From Bathymodiolus brooksi (lineage: Eukaryota > Mollusca > Bivalvia > Mytilida > Modiolidae): DNA of 64,000 nucleotides. The notes beneath the pieces are model-generated. The model searched no databases. It saw nothing but the letters and a program-made list of their open reading frames with translations, and had not been told where the DNA came from. The stretch covers positions 16,817,506 to 16,881,505 of the forward strand of contig OY804579.1 in the NCBI GenBank assembly GCA_963680875.1, in the 5' to 3' direction. Both the position numbers and the translations under genes were made by a program. Shown here in pieces: positions 25,168 to 36,514 of this stretch (positions are counted from its first letter, which is position 1; the number at the start of each line of letters is the position of its first letter).

Positions 25168-25552
25168 CATAACGTCCTTCTTTCGCTGTGTAAACAAACG
25201 AGCGATTTATCGATTATGTATAATCTCATTAGCACATGCGCCGGTACATGTGACTGACTTTACCGTCGTAAATGTACATGTTGATGAATTTTCGTCTGCT
25301 CGAATTTGGCAGCATAAATTGTGTGCGACATTGTCCGCAAGCGTAAATATAAATGACCTTCTTCCAATCAAGGTATACTACCGTATGTGTACTCTTAGAC
25401 ATATCAGAATCGAAATAAATCATGGAAGCTAGAATGTGTTTTGAGTTTTGACATGAGTTGGCGGATATTAGTATGAGAGATAAAATTTACTTATATCCGC
25501 CAACCCATGTTAAAACTCAAAACACATTCTGGCTTGCATGATTTATTTCTTA
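25168..25552. mobile_element. Inverted-repeat element F, copy 1, with hairpin end
   Basis: The body at 25168-25350 (CGTCCTTCTTTCGCTG to TTGTCCGCAAGCGTAAATAT) matches 45060-45255 in reverse. The end 25414-25552 is a hairpin: AAATAAATCATGGAAGC and its reverse complement GCTTGCATGATTTATTT flank arms of about 58 bp including TTGGCGGATATTA. Copy 2 has a single arm. Confidence 0.7.
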
Positions 25553-26030
25553 AGTATGTTATAGATTCGTACTCTTAGAGTTCAGGTTTTAATAGTCTAT
25601 GATGGTTCCCCGTAATGCATTTTCTTAGAAAATATAATGTTAAGAATTTATCTATCATTTATTTATAACTCAATCAATGTGAGTGTTGTTTATTTTGTGA
25701 CCCAGTAATCTGTAAAATGAAAAATAAATTATTCAAATAAATTATGACATATGTTTTCAAATGTCATGTAAATATCTACACATTATCACATTCTATTTAT
25801 GGATCTAATGCACCATTATCTAGTTATATAATCCTTTGAGAGAAGATTTCATAATTATGTTCAATTTACACAATATTATCACAAGGCAGTTGATATATAT
25901 CAAACAATAAAGGAAACCGAACAATTATATTCAATGATTAAGTTCGATGCTTGTATGTCAAGAATATCAATTTAATGCCTGAAAGAGTAAAAGTGGCTTG
26001 ATAAATATTCATTGTGTTTATGTTGAGAAC
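25553..26030. other. AT-rich non-coding DNA
   Basis: Nothing recognisable was found. Confidence 0.4.
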
Positions 26031-26096
26031 AAGAAGAGTTTGAAGATACCAAAGGAGTAATCAGAATCCGTAAATCGGAGGACAGACAACACAATA
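26031..26096 (-). mobile_element. Family A terminal unit only
   Basis: It starts AAGAAGAGTTTGAAGATACC and covers one 62-bp unit (GTAATCAGAATCCGTAAATC), then breaks off. This is the most 5'-truncated copy with an intact terminus. Confidence 0.65.
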
Positions 26097-26651
26097 GACG
26101 TTATAGCACTGCGAAAAAGTACGAATGCTGACTTCTTTAGACCGGTTATTCTTATTATCGAAAATACAGTGGACAAAACTATCAACTAAAAAAAAAATTA
26201 AATTTGATTTTTGAAAAAGACATTGAATTAGCATGACACAAAGTAGATAAACGCGGTTTAAAGGTATTTTATACAAGACCGTTGCTGATTTATACGTATT
26301 TTGGTGTTGATAAACATTGATTAAAAGAAATACAAAATTTACTACATTACTCATTTGATGTACAAAATGTATATATTTCGTTTGTGTCTGTATCTGTATG
26401 AGAACGTTGAAGTAACCAATTCTGGCTTATATCCAACGGAAGAGAGAGCACCGTCGATTTATTGACGATTTGTGAGAGCAGATTTGAAGCTCTCAACACT
26501 AGTTGCGCACACAACTGAGTCTTCTAGATGGTTCCAGTCAATTAGGGTTTTTACAAAGAATGAATTTGAGAATTGATGTGTTTTGTTTGATGGAATGTTT
26601 AGAATGTGAAAGTTTCCCATTTTAGTTATTACATCGTGTATACAAGGCTCT

Positions 26652-29527
26652 TTACCATTGTAGTTCTGGCTTTGTAGTCGTTCGCTGCGAGGCAGGAGAT
26701 TACCATTGTAGTTCTGGCTTTGTAGCCGTTCGTTGCTAGGCAGGAGTTTACCATTGTAGATCTGGCTTTGTAGTCGTTCGCTGCGAGGCAGGAGTTTACC
26801 ATTGTAGTTCTGGCTTTGTAGCCGTTCGTTGCTAGGCAGGAGTTTACCATTGTAGATCTGGCTTTGTGGTCGTTCGCTGCGAGGCAGGAGCTTACCATTG
26901 TAGTTCTGACTTTGTAGTCGTTCGTTGCTAGGCAGGAGTTTACCATTGTAGTTCTGGCTTTATAGCCGTTCGTTGCTAGGCAGGAGTTTACCATTGTAGA
27001 TCTGGCTTTGTAGTCGTTCGCTGCGAGGAAGGAGTTTACCATTGTAGTTCTGGCTTTGTAGCCGTTCGTTGCTAGGCAGGAGTTTACCATTGTAGTTCTG
27101 ACTTTGTAGTCGTTCGTTGCTAGGCAGGAGGTTACCATTGTAGTTCTGGCTGTGTAGTCGTTCGTTGCGAGACAGGAGTTTACCATTGTAGTTCTGGCTT
27201 TGTAGTCGTTCGTTGCGAGGCAGGAGTTTACCATTGTAGTTCTGACTTTGTAGTCGTTCGTTGCGAGGCAGGAGTTTACCATTGTAGTTCTGGCTTTGTA
27301 GTCGTTCGTTGCTAGGCAGGAGTTTACCATTGTAGATTTGGCTTTGTAGTCGTTCGTTGCTAGGCAGGAGTTTACCATTGTAGTTCTGGCTTTGTAGTCG
27401 TTCGTTGCGAGACAGGAGTTTACCATTGTAGTTCTGGCTTTGTAGTCGTTCGTTGCGAGGCAGGAGTTTACCATTGTAGTTCTGACTTTGTAGTCGTTCG
27501 TTGCGAGGCAGGAGTTTACCATTGTAGTTCTGGCTTTGTAGTCGTTCGTTGCTAGGCAGGAGTTTACCATTGTAGATTTGGCTTTGTAGTCGTTCGTTGC
27601 TAGGCAGGAGGTTACCATTGTAGTTCTGGCTGTGTAGTCGTTCGTTGCGAGACAGGAGTTTACCATTGTAGTTCTGGCTTTATAGTCGTTCGTTGCGAGG
27701 CAGGAGTTTACCATTGTAGTTCTGACTTTGTAGTCGTTCGTTGCGAGGCAGGAGTTTACCATTGTAGTTCTGGCTTTGTAGTCGTTCGTTGCTAGACAGG
27801 AGTTTACCATTGTAGTTCTGGCTTTGTAGTCGTTCGTTGCGAGGCAGGAGCTTACCATTGTAGTTCTGACTTTGTAGTCGTTCGTTGCTAGGCAGGAGGT
27901 TACCATTGTAGTTCTGACTTTGTAGTCGTTCGTTGCTAGGCAGGAGGTTACCATTGTAGTTCTGGCTTTGTAGCCGTTCGTTGCGAGGCAGGAGTCTACC
28001 ATTGTAGTTCTGGCTTTGTAGTCGTTCGTTTCGAGACAGGAGTTTACCATTGTAGTTCTGGCTTTGTAGTCGTTCGCTGCGAGGTAGGAGTTTACCATTG
28101 TAGTTCTGGCTTTGTAGTCGTTCGTTACGAGGCAGGACTTTACCATTGTAGTTCTGGCTTTGTAGTCGTTCGTTGCGAGGCAGGAGGTTACCATTGTAGT
28201 TCTGGCTTTGTAATCGTTCGTTGCTAGACAGGAGTTTACCATTGTAGTTCTGGCTTTGTAGTCGTTCGTTGCGAGGCAGGAGTTTACCATTGTAGTTCTG
28301 GCTTTGTAGTCGTTCGTTGCTAGACAGGAGTTTACCATTGTAGTTCTGGCTTTGTAGTCGTTCGTTGCGAGGCAGGAGCTTACCATTGTAGTTCTGACTT
28401 TGTAGTCGTTCGTTGCTAGGCAGGAGGTTACCATTGTAGTTCTGACTTTGTAGTCGTTCGTTGCTAGGCAGGAGGTTACCATTGTAGTTCTGGCTTTGTA
28501 GCCGTTCGTTGCGAGGCAGGAGTCTACCATTGTAGTTCTGGCTTTGTAGTCGTTCGTTTCGAGACAGGAGTTTACCATTGTAGTTCTGGCTTTGTAGTCG
28601 TTCGCTGCGAGGTAGGAGTTTACCATTGTAGTTCTGGCTTTGTAGTCGTTCGTTACGAGGCAGGACTTTACCATTGTAGTTCTGGCTTTGTAGTCGTTCG
28701 TTGCGAGGCAGGAGGTTACCATTGTAGTTCTGGCTTTGTAATCGTTCGTTGCTAGACAGGAGTTTACCATTGTAGTTCTGGCTTTGTAGTCGTTCGTTGC
28801 TAGACAGGAGTTTACCATTGTAGTTCTGGCTTTGTAGTCGTTCGTTGCTAGGCAGGAGTTTACCATTGTAGTTCTGGCTTTGTAGTCGTTCGTTGCTAGG
28901 CAGGAGCTTACCATTGTAGTTCTGGCTCTGGCTTTGTAGTCGTTCGTTGCTAGGCAGGAGTTTACCATTGTATCTCTGGCTTTGTAGTCGTTCGTTACTA
29001 GGCAGGAGCTTACCATTGTAGTTCTGGCTTTGTAGTCGTTCGTTGCTAGGCAGGAGGTTACCATTGTAGATCTGGCTTTGTAGTCGTTCGTTGCTAGGCA
29101 GGAGCTTACCATTGTAGATCTGGCTTTGTTGTCGTTCGTTGCTAGGCAGGAGCTTACCATTGTAGTTCTGGCTTTGTTGTCGTTCGTTGCTAGGCAGGAG
29201 CTTACCATTGTAGTTCTGGCGTTGTAGTCGTTCGCTGCGAGGCAGGAGTTTACCATTGTAGTTCTGGCTTTGTAGTCGTTCGTTGCTAGGCAGGAGTGTA
29301 CCATTGTAGATCTGGCTTTGTAGTCGTTCGTTGCGAGGCAAGAATTTACCATTGTAGTTCTGGCTTTGTAGTCGTTCGTTGCTAGGCAGGAGTTTACCAT
29401 TGTGGATCTGGCTTTGTAGCCGTTCCTTTCTAGGCAGGAGTTTACCATTGTAGTTCTGGCTTTGTAGTCGTTCGTTGCGAGACAGGAGTTTACCATTGTA
29501 GTTCTGGTTTTGTAGTCGTTCGTTTCT
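26652..29527 (-). repeat. 48-bp minisatellite, about 60 units
   Basis: The unit on the + strand is 48 bp: TTACCATTGTAGTTCTGGCT then TTGTAGTCGTTCGTTGCGAG then GCAGGAGT, with GCTAGGCAGG variants. A 528-bp block of 11 units is duplicated (marker TTCGTTACGA at 28121 and 28649), and a 5-unit period of 240 bp is visible at 27160, 27400 and 27640. One unit near 28920 has a 6-bp insertion. Because 48 is a multiple of three, the minus strand is open for 955 codons in one frame (16-residue period, TTMVNSCLATNDYKAR) and for 553 codons in another. Most unit-to-unit changes alter the residue, and both frames being open argues for repeat rather than selected protein. Confidence 0.93.
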
Positions 29528-29574
29528 TCAATCTTGATAATAAATTATTATTTAATAGGAGTTATATGTTTCAG

Positions 29575-29740
29575 ACTTTATTTGGTTACAAGATGTATTT
29601 GATTTACGTCCAAGATTAGTTGCTCACAAGGACATTAAAATTATTTGGCTTTCCAATCTGTTAACTTTGAGCATACCTGTTAAAGATTATTCCAGCAACG
29701 TTTTGTGACCACTAAATTAGATACCTACGTTTTTGTTGTT
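29575..29740 (+). repeat. Dispersed family B copy
   Basis: It contains ATTTGGCTTTCCAATCTGTT and AAGATTATTCCAGCAACG in family order. Confidence 0.55.
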
Positions 29741-30289
29741 TAATACTTTCTTACGTGAATGGATGAATATGGGCGATTAGCACCTAATAGTCACTGGTTC
29801 CACTCGTATATATAAATTCAATTACACGAACCTTAGGATCGCGCCCACGGATGTTCCATATAGTAAAATTAGATAAATATCTCCAGTTTATATAATGAGT
29901 AAAAATATTTATTAATATTTATATCATTTTATGTTAAAATGACTTTTGATTTATATTTATAATTTTAATTATTCGACCTCTAATAATTACTGTCATATAA
30001 TTTTCAATATAATTAGAATACCATAAGTTTAGGCAATCTATAAATTAATATTAAAGTATTGGCTTTATAATTAGATAAATATGTAATATTTTGTAATCAT
30101 CATACCGGTATTACTGACCATAATCAATCGTATTATTGCTATTCCTGAATAGGGGATTTATTCAATATTGTGGATTATCTTTTTCATTAGTGATGACTAA
30201 GTCCATCAGGTCAATATATTACATTACAACAGATGTGTAAAATACATTCTTGTTTTCAGATTTCATCTCATAGAAGATACATACTTAGT
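29741..30289. other. Very AT-rich non-coding DNA
   Basis: Nothing recognisable was found. Frequent ATTTATA-type stretches. Confidence 0.4.
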
Positions 30290-30420
30290 ACGGATTGTAA
30301 TGAACATCTTGTGCCTGATGAGGGTTATTTCAGAAACGCGTCACGATATCTCTACTTGGGGACTATCAGACTCAGAGGGTATCATACGCCTATTAGTTAG
30401 TGCTGCGGCCCTTACAATAT
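30290..30420 (+). repeat. Dispersed family B copy, 3' part
   Basis: It has GCCTGATGAGGGTTATTTCA and ACGCGTCACG followed by GGGGACTATCAGACTCAGAG, the downstream block also seen at 30680 and 51355. Confidence 0.55.
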
Positions 30421-30499
30421 AGTTGAGATATATTTACATTTTGCTTTGGTATATGTAGTTTATGTATCTCTATATTGGATTATGAGAATAAACCAAGGC

Positions 30500-30775
30500 A
30501 TAAGTCGTGTTTGCCTATCATGCTTATGCCCTTTGGTACCCCCCTCTCCCCCCCACAAAACACTTTAAAAATGATTTGCCTTTCCAATATATTGACTTTG
30601 AGCATACCTGATGAAGGTTATTCCAGAAACGCGTCGTGCGCAATAAATTAGATATCTACGCTTTTAGTACTATCACTGGGTCGATACCTCTCTGCTGGTG
30701 GACTTCTAATCCACGAGAGTATCATCAGCAGTCAGTGCTTCGAAACTGACATGGTAGATTAAATATATATTTTGC
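30500..30775 (+). repeat. Dispersed family B copy, long
   Basis: It contains ATTTGCCTTTCCAATATATT, CCTGATGAAGGTTATTCCAG, AACGCGTCGTGCGC, and then CACGAGAGTATCATCAGCAG and CAGTGCTTCGAAACTGACAT. This is the best view of the block downstream of the core. Confidence 0.65.
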
Positions 30776-30794
30776 TGGAATTAAAACAAAGATT

Positions 30795-30915
30795 CTCCCC
30801 CAGCTCTGGCATATGCGACCTTAGTAGATTTTGGTTATCCTGTTTGGATTATGTGTTCTCTAAGATCTTTAGATTATTTGGCTTTCGATTATCACGACTA
30901 TGAGCAGTAAGAGTT
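30795..30915 (+). repeat. Dispersed family B copy, 5' part
   Basis: It has CATATGCGACCTTAGTAGAT and TTATTTGGCTTTCGATTATC, then diverges. It is close behind the preceding copy, in the same orientation. Confidence 0.5.
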
Positions 30916-31136
30916 CATTCATATGTTATTGTACAATAATTGATAATAATGAATTCAAATATTATGGTTTATTTAAAAATTGTGTGTTTTCATTGAACGC
31001 CCTGCTGGGTACATCAGTCTATGTATATGGTTGGAGCCCTGGATATACATCACGTGATCAAATGATGTTGACGTTTTTATCGTATTCCACCATGCAAAAA
31101 TGACGTCCGATACGGAAATGGATTGCCCGTTAAAAA

Positions 31137-31515
31137 AAGTGAGAAGATACCACAACGTTTAACCAAAAGCCATTAAAGAAGGACAGACAATATAATGGCC
31201 AAACGAAATATGACAAAAGTACAAACAATGATCTACAAACATTATACAGAAAACTAAAGATCGAGTAACACGAACCCTATTACGAACTCGGGTGAACTCA
31301 GGTGCTCCGTAAGGGTAGACAGTTCCTGCTCCACATGTTACTCTTGCTATGAACCCGGTAATAAGTCATGAATGAGGAAAGGACCGGATTGGGATCAAGA
31401 CAAACAAGAACACATCCGTTAACAAGGCCACGTAAAACTTTCGAAGTAATGACTTCAACTAAGCCAACATGAATGCATGGTTCAGTAGCTTCCTTGTTAG
31501 CAGCAACCAGCATGC
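31137..31515 (-). mobile_element. Family A copy including the end of the RT frame
   Basis: It starts GAGAAGATACCACAACG (worn terminus), then GATCGAGTAACACGAACC, then TAAGTCATGAATGAGGAAAG. On the minus strand, 31430-31515 encodes fragments related to the LLTRKLLNQ and SLRKFYG segments of the longer copies at 36.9 and 63.5 kb. It is frameshifted and dead. Confidence 0.65.
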
Positions 31516-32142
31516 AATGGTTTAATCTTTAAAATTAAAGGCTATGCACCATAATATAATAGTTTTTCAAGTTCTAGACAGGGTAATTAATGTTATATTC
31601 CGGGCTTCAGATTTATATGCACTGTCTAGAACCTGAATAACATATAATGCACTGCATATTGGTAAAATGGTGGTCAGACATTAATATTTACAAAATGAAC
31701 TTGTGCATATATCCTATTATAAGTATATTTCTCGCTATGACTATGATATTGCAATTTGTTTTCTCTTGATTGCGTGACTATGCACCATTAGTAAATTGTT
31801 ATTATGTATTTATCCAAGTTAAAGGACGACCAATGATTTATTTCCATATTATATTGTGTATGTCGAACTTGCAACTTCATTCTTAAATCTATAAATGTAA
31901 CATTAACAGAGCTGAAAGAGTCCAGAAAATCTTGACATAGAATCGCTTTTCTACCTGTTTGTAAAGCTTGTAAAAAAATTAATTTATATTTGCCGACAAT
32001 CTATGCATATTGTATATATAACTAATAACTAATATATTTTAGGGTGTACTGTGGTAATCTGAATCGGCACCAAATAACTAGCCAGTACGAGACGTTAACG
32101 AGTGACTCGTATTTGGTAAAAGCAATGTTTCTTGAATGTTAC
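31516..32142. other. Non-coding DNA
   Basis: A short imperfect inverted pair (AAGTTCTAGACAG and CTGTCTAGAACCTGAA) lies at 31568-31638. Otherwise nothing recognisable was found. Confidence 0.4.
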
Positions 32143-32324
32143 TATTGTCAAACCTGCCCAAGCGATCACCTTATTAAGCCCATCGCCTGTATTAAATGGT
32201 CACCTTTTTCTTGTCCTGTCAGAAAAATTTCATATGAATTGAACCAGTCTTAAGAGGTCGCCTCTCTTAAGATACCACTTTTTCTTTGTCCTAAAGGTGA
32301 CGTCGTAATACAGGTTTGACTGTA
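32143..32324 (+). mobile_element. MITE of the TACAGTCAAACCTG type
   Basis: Termini are TATTGTCAAACCTGCCCA and ACAGGTTTGACTGTA. The interior GGTCACCTTTTTCTTG and GGTGACGTCGTAATA blocks match the copies at 19115 and 61032. Confidence 0.75.
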
Positions 32325-32642
32325 ACTGAAAAAATAATATACAGTTACTTTGATGAAAGAGGTAGCTGATGGCCCACTGAATGGCCAAATATTACAACCC
32401 CTTTCATTATTTCCTCTTTTTACTTGTGGTAATCAATAAATCAAACCACTACCCTATATCAAAATGCCATCTTTTTATACCTACATCTTTTAATGTTTGT
32501 AAGCTTGAGGAGCACCTGAGTTCACCCCCTGTTTTAGTGGGGTTCGTGTTACTCGATCTTTAGTTTTATGTGTATGTTTTGTAGATCGTTGTTTGTCCTT
32601 TTGTACTTTTTCTTTTTGCCTTTGTGTTGTCTGTCCTTCTTC

Positions 32643-32880
32643 GCTTTATCCTGCAATGACAGCATTTACCGACCAATATAGCCTGCCCAATATTTTGTTT
32701 GATATTGGTCAGTTATAAATAGAACATTTTTTGATATTGGTCAGTTATAAATAGAACATACAAATGTAAAACGGGGCACATCGGGGGATATTGTTTTCAA
32801 ATACATACACAAAATTATTTCAAATACTTTTATCATCGTCCAGTAAACGTTTATTTACGATTTAAAATTGCAGGATAAAT
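32643..32880. mobile_element. Inverted-repeat element nested in family A
   Basis: Ends are TTTATCCTGCAATGAC and ATTGCAGGATAAA, about 12 bp inverted. Inside, TTTGATATTGGTCAGTTATA is duplicated in tandem, and an inverted GACCAATAT/ATATTGGTC pair is present. It is too short to encode a transposase. Confidence 0.6.
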
Positions 32881-33032
32881 ACAATACATGTGCACTGTCG
32901 AAGCATATAGGTAAACATGTGTATTCGGCGCGAAACGCGGGAAAAGGCTCGGCGAAGCCTCGCCTTTTCCCCCGTTTCTAAGCCTCATACACATATTACC
33001 TATATGCTTCGACAGTCCACAAGTATTGTATA
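32881..33032. repeat. Long hairpin element (about 70-bp arms)
   Basis: The left arm has CTGTCGAAGCATATAGGTAA and CGGGAAAAGGC; the right arm has GCCTTTTCCCCCGTTTC and TTACCTATATGCTTCGACAG. The outer ends are ATACAATAC and GTATTGTAT. The centre is GC-rich. It is a foldback or MITE candidate. Confidence 0.82.
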
Positions 33033-33136
33033 TTTACGGATTTTGATGACCCCTTTTGTATCTTCAAACTCTTCTTGTACCAGTTATAGCCGCCATACCT
33101 TTCTATTTACATTAAATTAAGATCATTAGATGGGTC

Positions 33137-33350
33137 AAGCAATTAGAACAAACTAGAAACTAGAAATATGTAAATTACAGTGGATTAGGTACTTTAATGT
33201 GATTAAATGTATAAATATTCATTTTTTGGACAACACCCTAGATATCTATTAGAACAAACTAGAAACCAGAAACATGTAAATTACAGTTAATTGGATACTT
33301 TATGTATTTTTATGAGAAGTACAAATGTAATTAAATGTATAAATAATCAT
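33137..33350. repeat. Imperfect tandem duplication of about 110 bp
   Basis: ATTAGAACAAACTAGAAACT to ATTAAATGTATAAATA occurs at 33137-33220 and again at 33249-33350, with small indels. Confidence 0.7.
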
Positions 33351-33943
33351 TTCGTCAACATTTTAATTTTGAAGATTTAATAATTACAGTTAAGTTGTAG
33401 CCATATTATAGAACAACCATTATACAGTGCCGTGTTGAACTCAATTAGCCGTACACGTTAATAGATACATTACTTCAAACGTTGAAAACGATTGTTATCT
33501 AATTTCAAAAACTCTATTTAAATGAAATTTCTGACGAAATGCTCACAAATGATCTTGTTGTTTTTGCTTTATTATAAATATTTATTCTCTCAGAGCGACT
33601 GACGTATAAAGATTAACTTGTTTGACTCCATTTTCAAAATTGATTTGAGGAATTGGAACGTAACAACCGCAGTAGGAGATGATAGTCGTTCAAGGAAACC
33701 ATGTTTTACTCCCTATATTTGTTGTTGCATTTGATATCCAACCCTTGTGTTTTTGTTTGATTTGTTTTGTCTTTACTTTTCTAGTGTTGTTATATTTTGT
33801 ATCTGGTTTATGTCATTACTCGGTGGAACATTTCCTGTAAAGCTATGTTATGTACTTTGAAGTCGTATTAAAGCTTATATATCTTTGATAAATAGATTAA
33901 GAAATATGAAAATGAGGGTTTAAGCATATCTAGGGTGTTGTCC
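33228..33943. mobile_element. Candidate element with 18-bp inverted ends
   Basis: GGACAACACCCTAGATAT at 33228-33245 is matched by its exact reverse complement ATATCTAGGGTGTTGTCC at 33926-33943. No transposase frame is visible inside. The neighbouring tandem duplication crosses the left end, which makes the structure uncertain. Confidence 0.45.
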
Positions 33944-34104
33944 ATTATGCGACTCGGACCATAAAACATCGTTCGTTCACGATCCTCTGTATATTATTAA
34001 TATTGGAAACAAAGAATTCAAGCTCCTATATCAACTAATTAATGAACCTTAAATAATCAATGATAATGTAAAATAAAACAGGTTGGTATATATACAGCAC
34101 ACCC

Positions 34105-34192
34105 ATTAACAATGTTAACGCTCAACACCCTCTTACGTACCGTTATCACAGCAATACTCAACACCCTCTTACGTACCGTTATCACAGCAACA
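34105..34192 (+). repeat. Two-copy tandem repeat
   Basis: CTCAACACCCTCTTACGTAC followed by CGTTATCACAGCAA occurs twice in a row with a period of about 37-40 bp. Confidence 0.8.
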
Positions 34193-34449
34193 ACTACATA
34201 ACAAAATGTTTAATCAATATACTAAATAAGATGATTCCAGTGGATGATTACGTTAAATATATCATATTAATCTTTTATCCCCACTTTATGATGCATGGTA
34301 AGTAATAAAAGAAGATATGCATTGTGTTTTTTTTAATATATTTTTTTGCATCTTACGGCAATGACCCTCTTTGTTCTGTGGTAACCAACATATCCTAGCA
34401 TGAGTCCATCCTATTGGCCATTCTTATATACATGATTTATTGTTTGTTA

Positions 34450-34806
<357 letters not shown>

Positions 34807-34825
34807 TCACTTTTTGGAATCAAAG

Positions 34826-34886
34826 TGAGTGGTCATGTATTTGTGTGCGAGGCTTGTCGATTTTGCATCTTTCTACGATGTTGATA
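34826..34886 (+). repeat. Dispersed family D copy, short
   Basis: GTGGTCATGTATTTGTGTGC followed by CTTGTCGATTTTGCATCTTT and CTACGAT matches, in reverse, sequence at 43735 and 49650. Confidence 0.55.
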
Positions 34887-34967
34887 TTTTTGTTGAATTG
34901 TTCCCACAAGTGTGGCTTTTTTTTTCTTTTATTGGCCGTCAAGATGCAATTGTAATATTGTAATAAA

Positions 34968-35245
34968 CTGTAATCCTAATTTTCAGACAACACAATAGCC
35001 AACAGAAAGAGGACATAAGGACAAACAACGATCTACAAAACATAGCGCATAAAATTAAAGATCGAGTAACACGAATCCCACTAGAAACCGAGGGTGAACT
35101 CAAGTGCTCCGGATGGGTAAGCAGTTCCTGCTGTACTAGTGCCACCAGTCGTATTACTCTAGTTACAAACCCGATGATAAATCATGAATGAGAAAAGACC
35201 GGGAAGTGTTTACTATTAGTGGAACATATCCATGGTCATTTGTGA
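34968..35245 (-). mobile_element. Family A copy, 62-bp terminal unit damaged
   Basis: It contains CAGACAACACAATAGCC, ACAAACAACGATCTACAAAA, GATCGAGTAACACGAATCCC and GATAAATCATGAATGAGAAA. The usual terminus is missing. Confidence 0.65.
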
Positions 35246-36029
35246 CACATGTATTCCATGATAAGTAATAAAACTTCAATGTGACGACTGTATCCTGAAT
35301 ATCATATGAACATTTGTGAGTGATCAAACTTAAATTCGCCGATTGTATCCAGACTATCACGATACTAGAAAAAAAACTACACAAAAGTAATTATCAAATG
35401 CTGCATGTTATTAATGGTGAATATGTGTTCAGATGTGGTGAGGAAAAAAAGCTTTTTTAGTCATTCAAGTAAAATTATTCCATAGAGTTAGGACACTATT
35501 ATCGTCATATGGTGTGGTAAAGGAGGATTTACAATGACAGGAAAATTAGTTTAGCTTAATGTTACTAACACAGAAAATGCAATCACTTTTATTCGTCGCT
35601 TAATTTGATTGATTGTTTTTGTCATGATTGGGAACAAGTTTACAAGTTATAAATCATGAATGTAGAATGGTAAGTGCCACTGGAGAAAGATTAAGGTAGC
35701 CACAGGAAAACGAGGATATAATGAATAGGGTCGGCAATTTCTGCCTTGCAACTGGATAATGAATATGATCGGTAAACTCTGCTTAGCAACTAACCACAAG
35801 CGACCACACTTAGCAAGTTATGACCATTAAGGGCTACTGTAAGTTGTGTTTTACACAAATGGAATGTGAAACTATCCATTAACGTGACATTTGTGTTGGT
35901 CTAGTCCTGTATTGAGTTGTGTACTTCATTAGACCTAACATGGCAGACGTGTTCGCGTAGATATCAAATAATGACTTCCACATGTTTAATTTGTTTTGTT
36001 GGTTATAGGTCTCAGGTTGGACTTCTTTT
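35246..36029. other. Non-coding DNA
   Basis: No gene or recognisable repeat was seen. Confidence 0.4.
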
Positions 36030-36300
36030 AGTAATAGAACGTAATTATCAAATTCAGTGCACACGGCACGTTTCGGAAATAATCTTCATTAGGTCCTCTC
36101 ATAATCATCAAAAAATTGGAAAGCCATATAATTTAAAAGTCAATGTCAGCAAGTAAACCAAAGGGCCTTAACATAGAAGCAACAATCGGCTAAGTTCACC
36201 ATTGCCTGATGGAGTAAAACCTTAATTTAATTAATGATTACATTATTTAGGAAATGTACATGTCATTACTAGATATTTAGCTGATGTTTCTGGGACAAGA
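36030..36300 (-). repeat. Dispersed family B copy
   Basis: In reverse it contains CACGTTTCGGAAATAATC (core), TTGGAAAGCCATATAATTTA and CATTGCCTGATGGAG. The order matches other minus copies at 44490 and 53345. Confidence 0.6.
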
Positions 36301-36514
36301 GATTTTTATTGGAATGATAGCGAGAAAGAACAAAAAATCCAGATTTGGATGAGAGGTCGTATGCCTCTTTTCATAATACTAGTAGTTGATCTATGTCTGT
36401 TTCGTATTGTGTACAAATGTATTTGGTCAAAGTGTTCCTCCTGCTTTTAAGAAAGTCTATGTATATATTATTGGACTTTTGCAAAGTGCTACGTCAGTCT
36501 TCATCTCTTTATTC

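Larger units (their letters stand above)
32505..33080 (+). mobile_element. Family A 3' end split by nested insertions
   Basis: The left part (GAGCACCTGAGTTCACCCCC to GTCTGTCCTTCTTCG) ends at about 32642. The right part resumes ATTTACGGATTTTGATGACC at about 33033 and ends ATCTTCAAACTCTTCTT near 33077. The two parts are continuous in uninterrupted copies, so the intervening 390 bp was inserted later. Confidence 0.8.
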
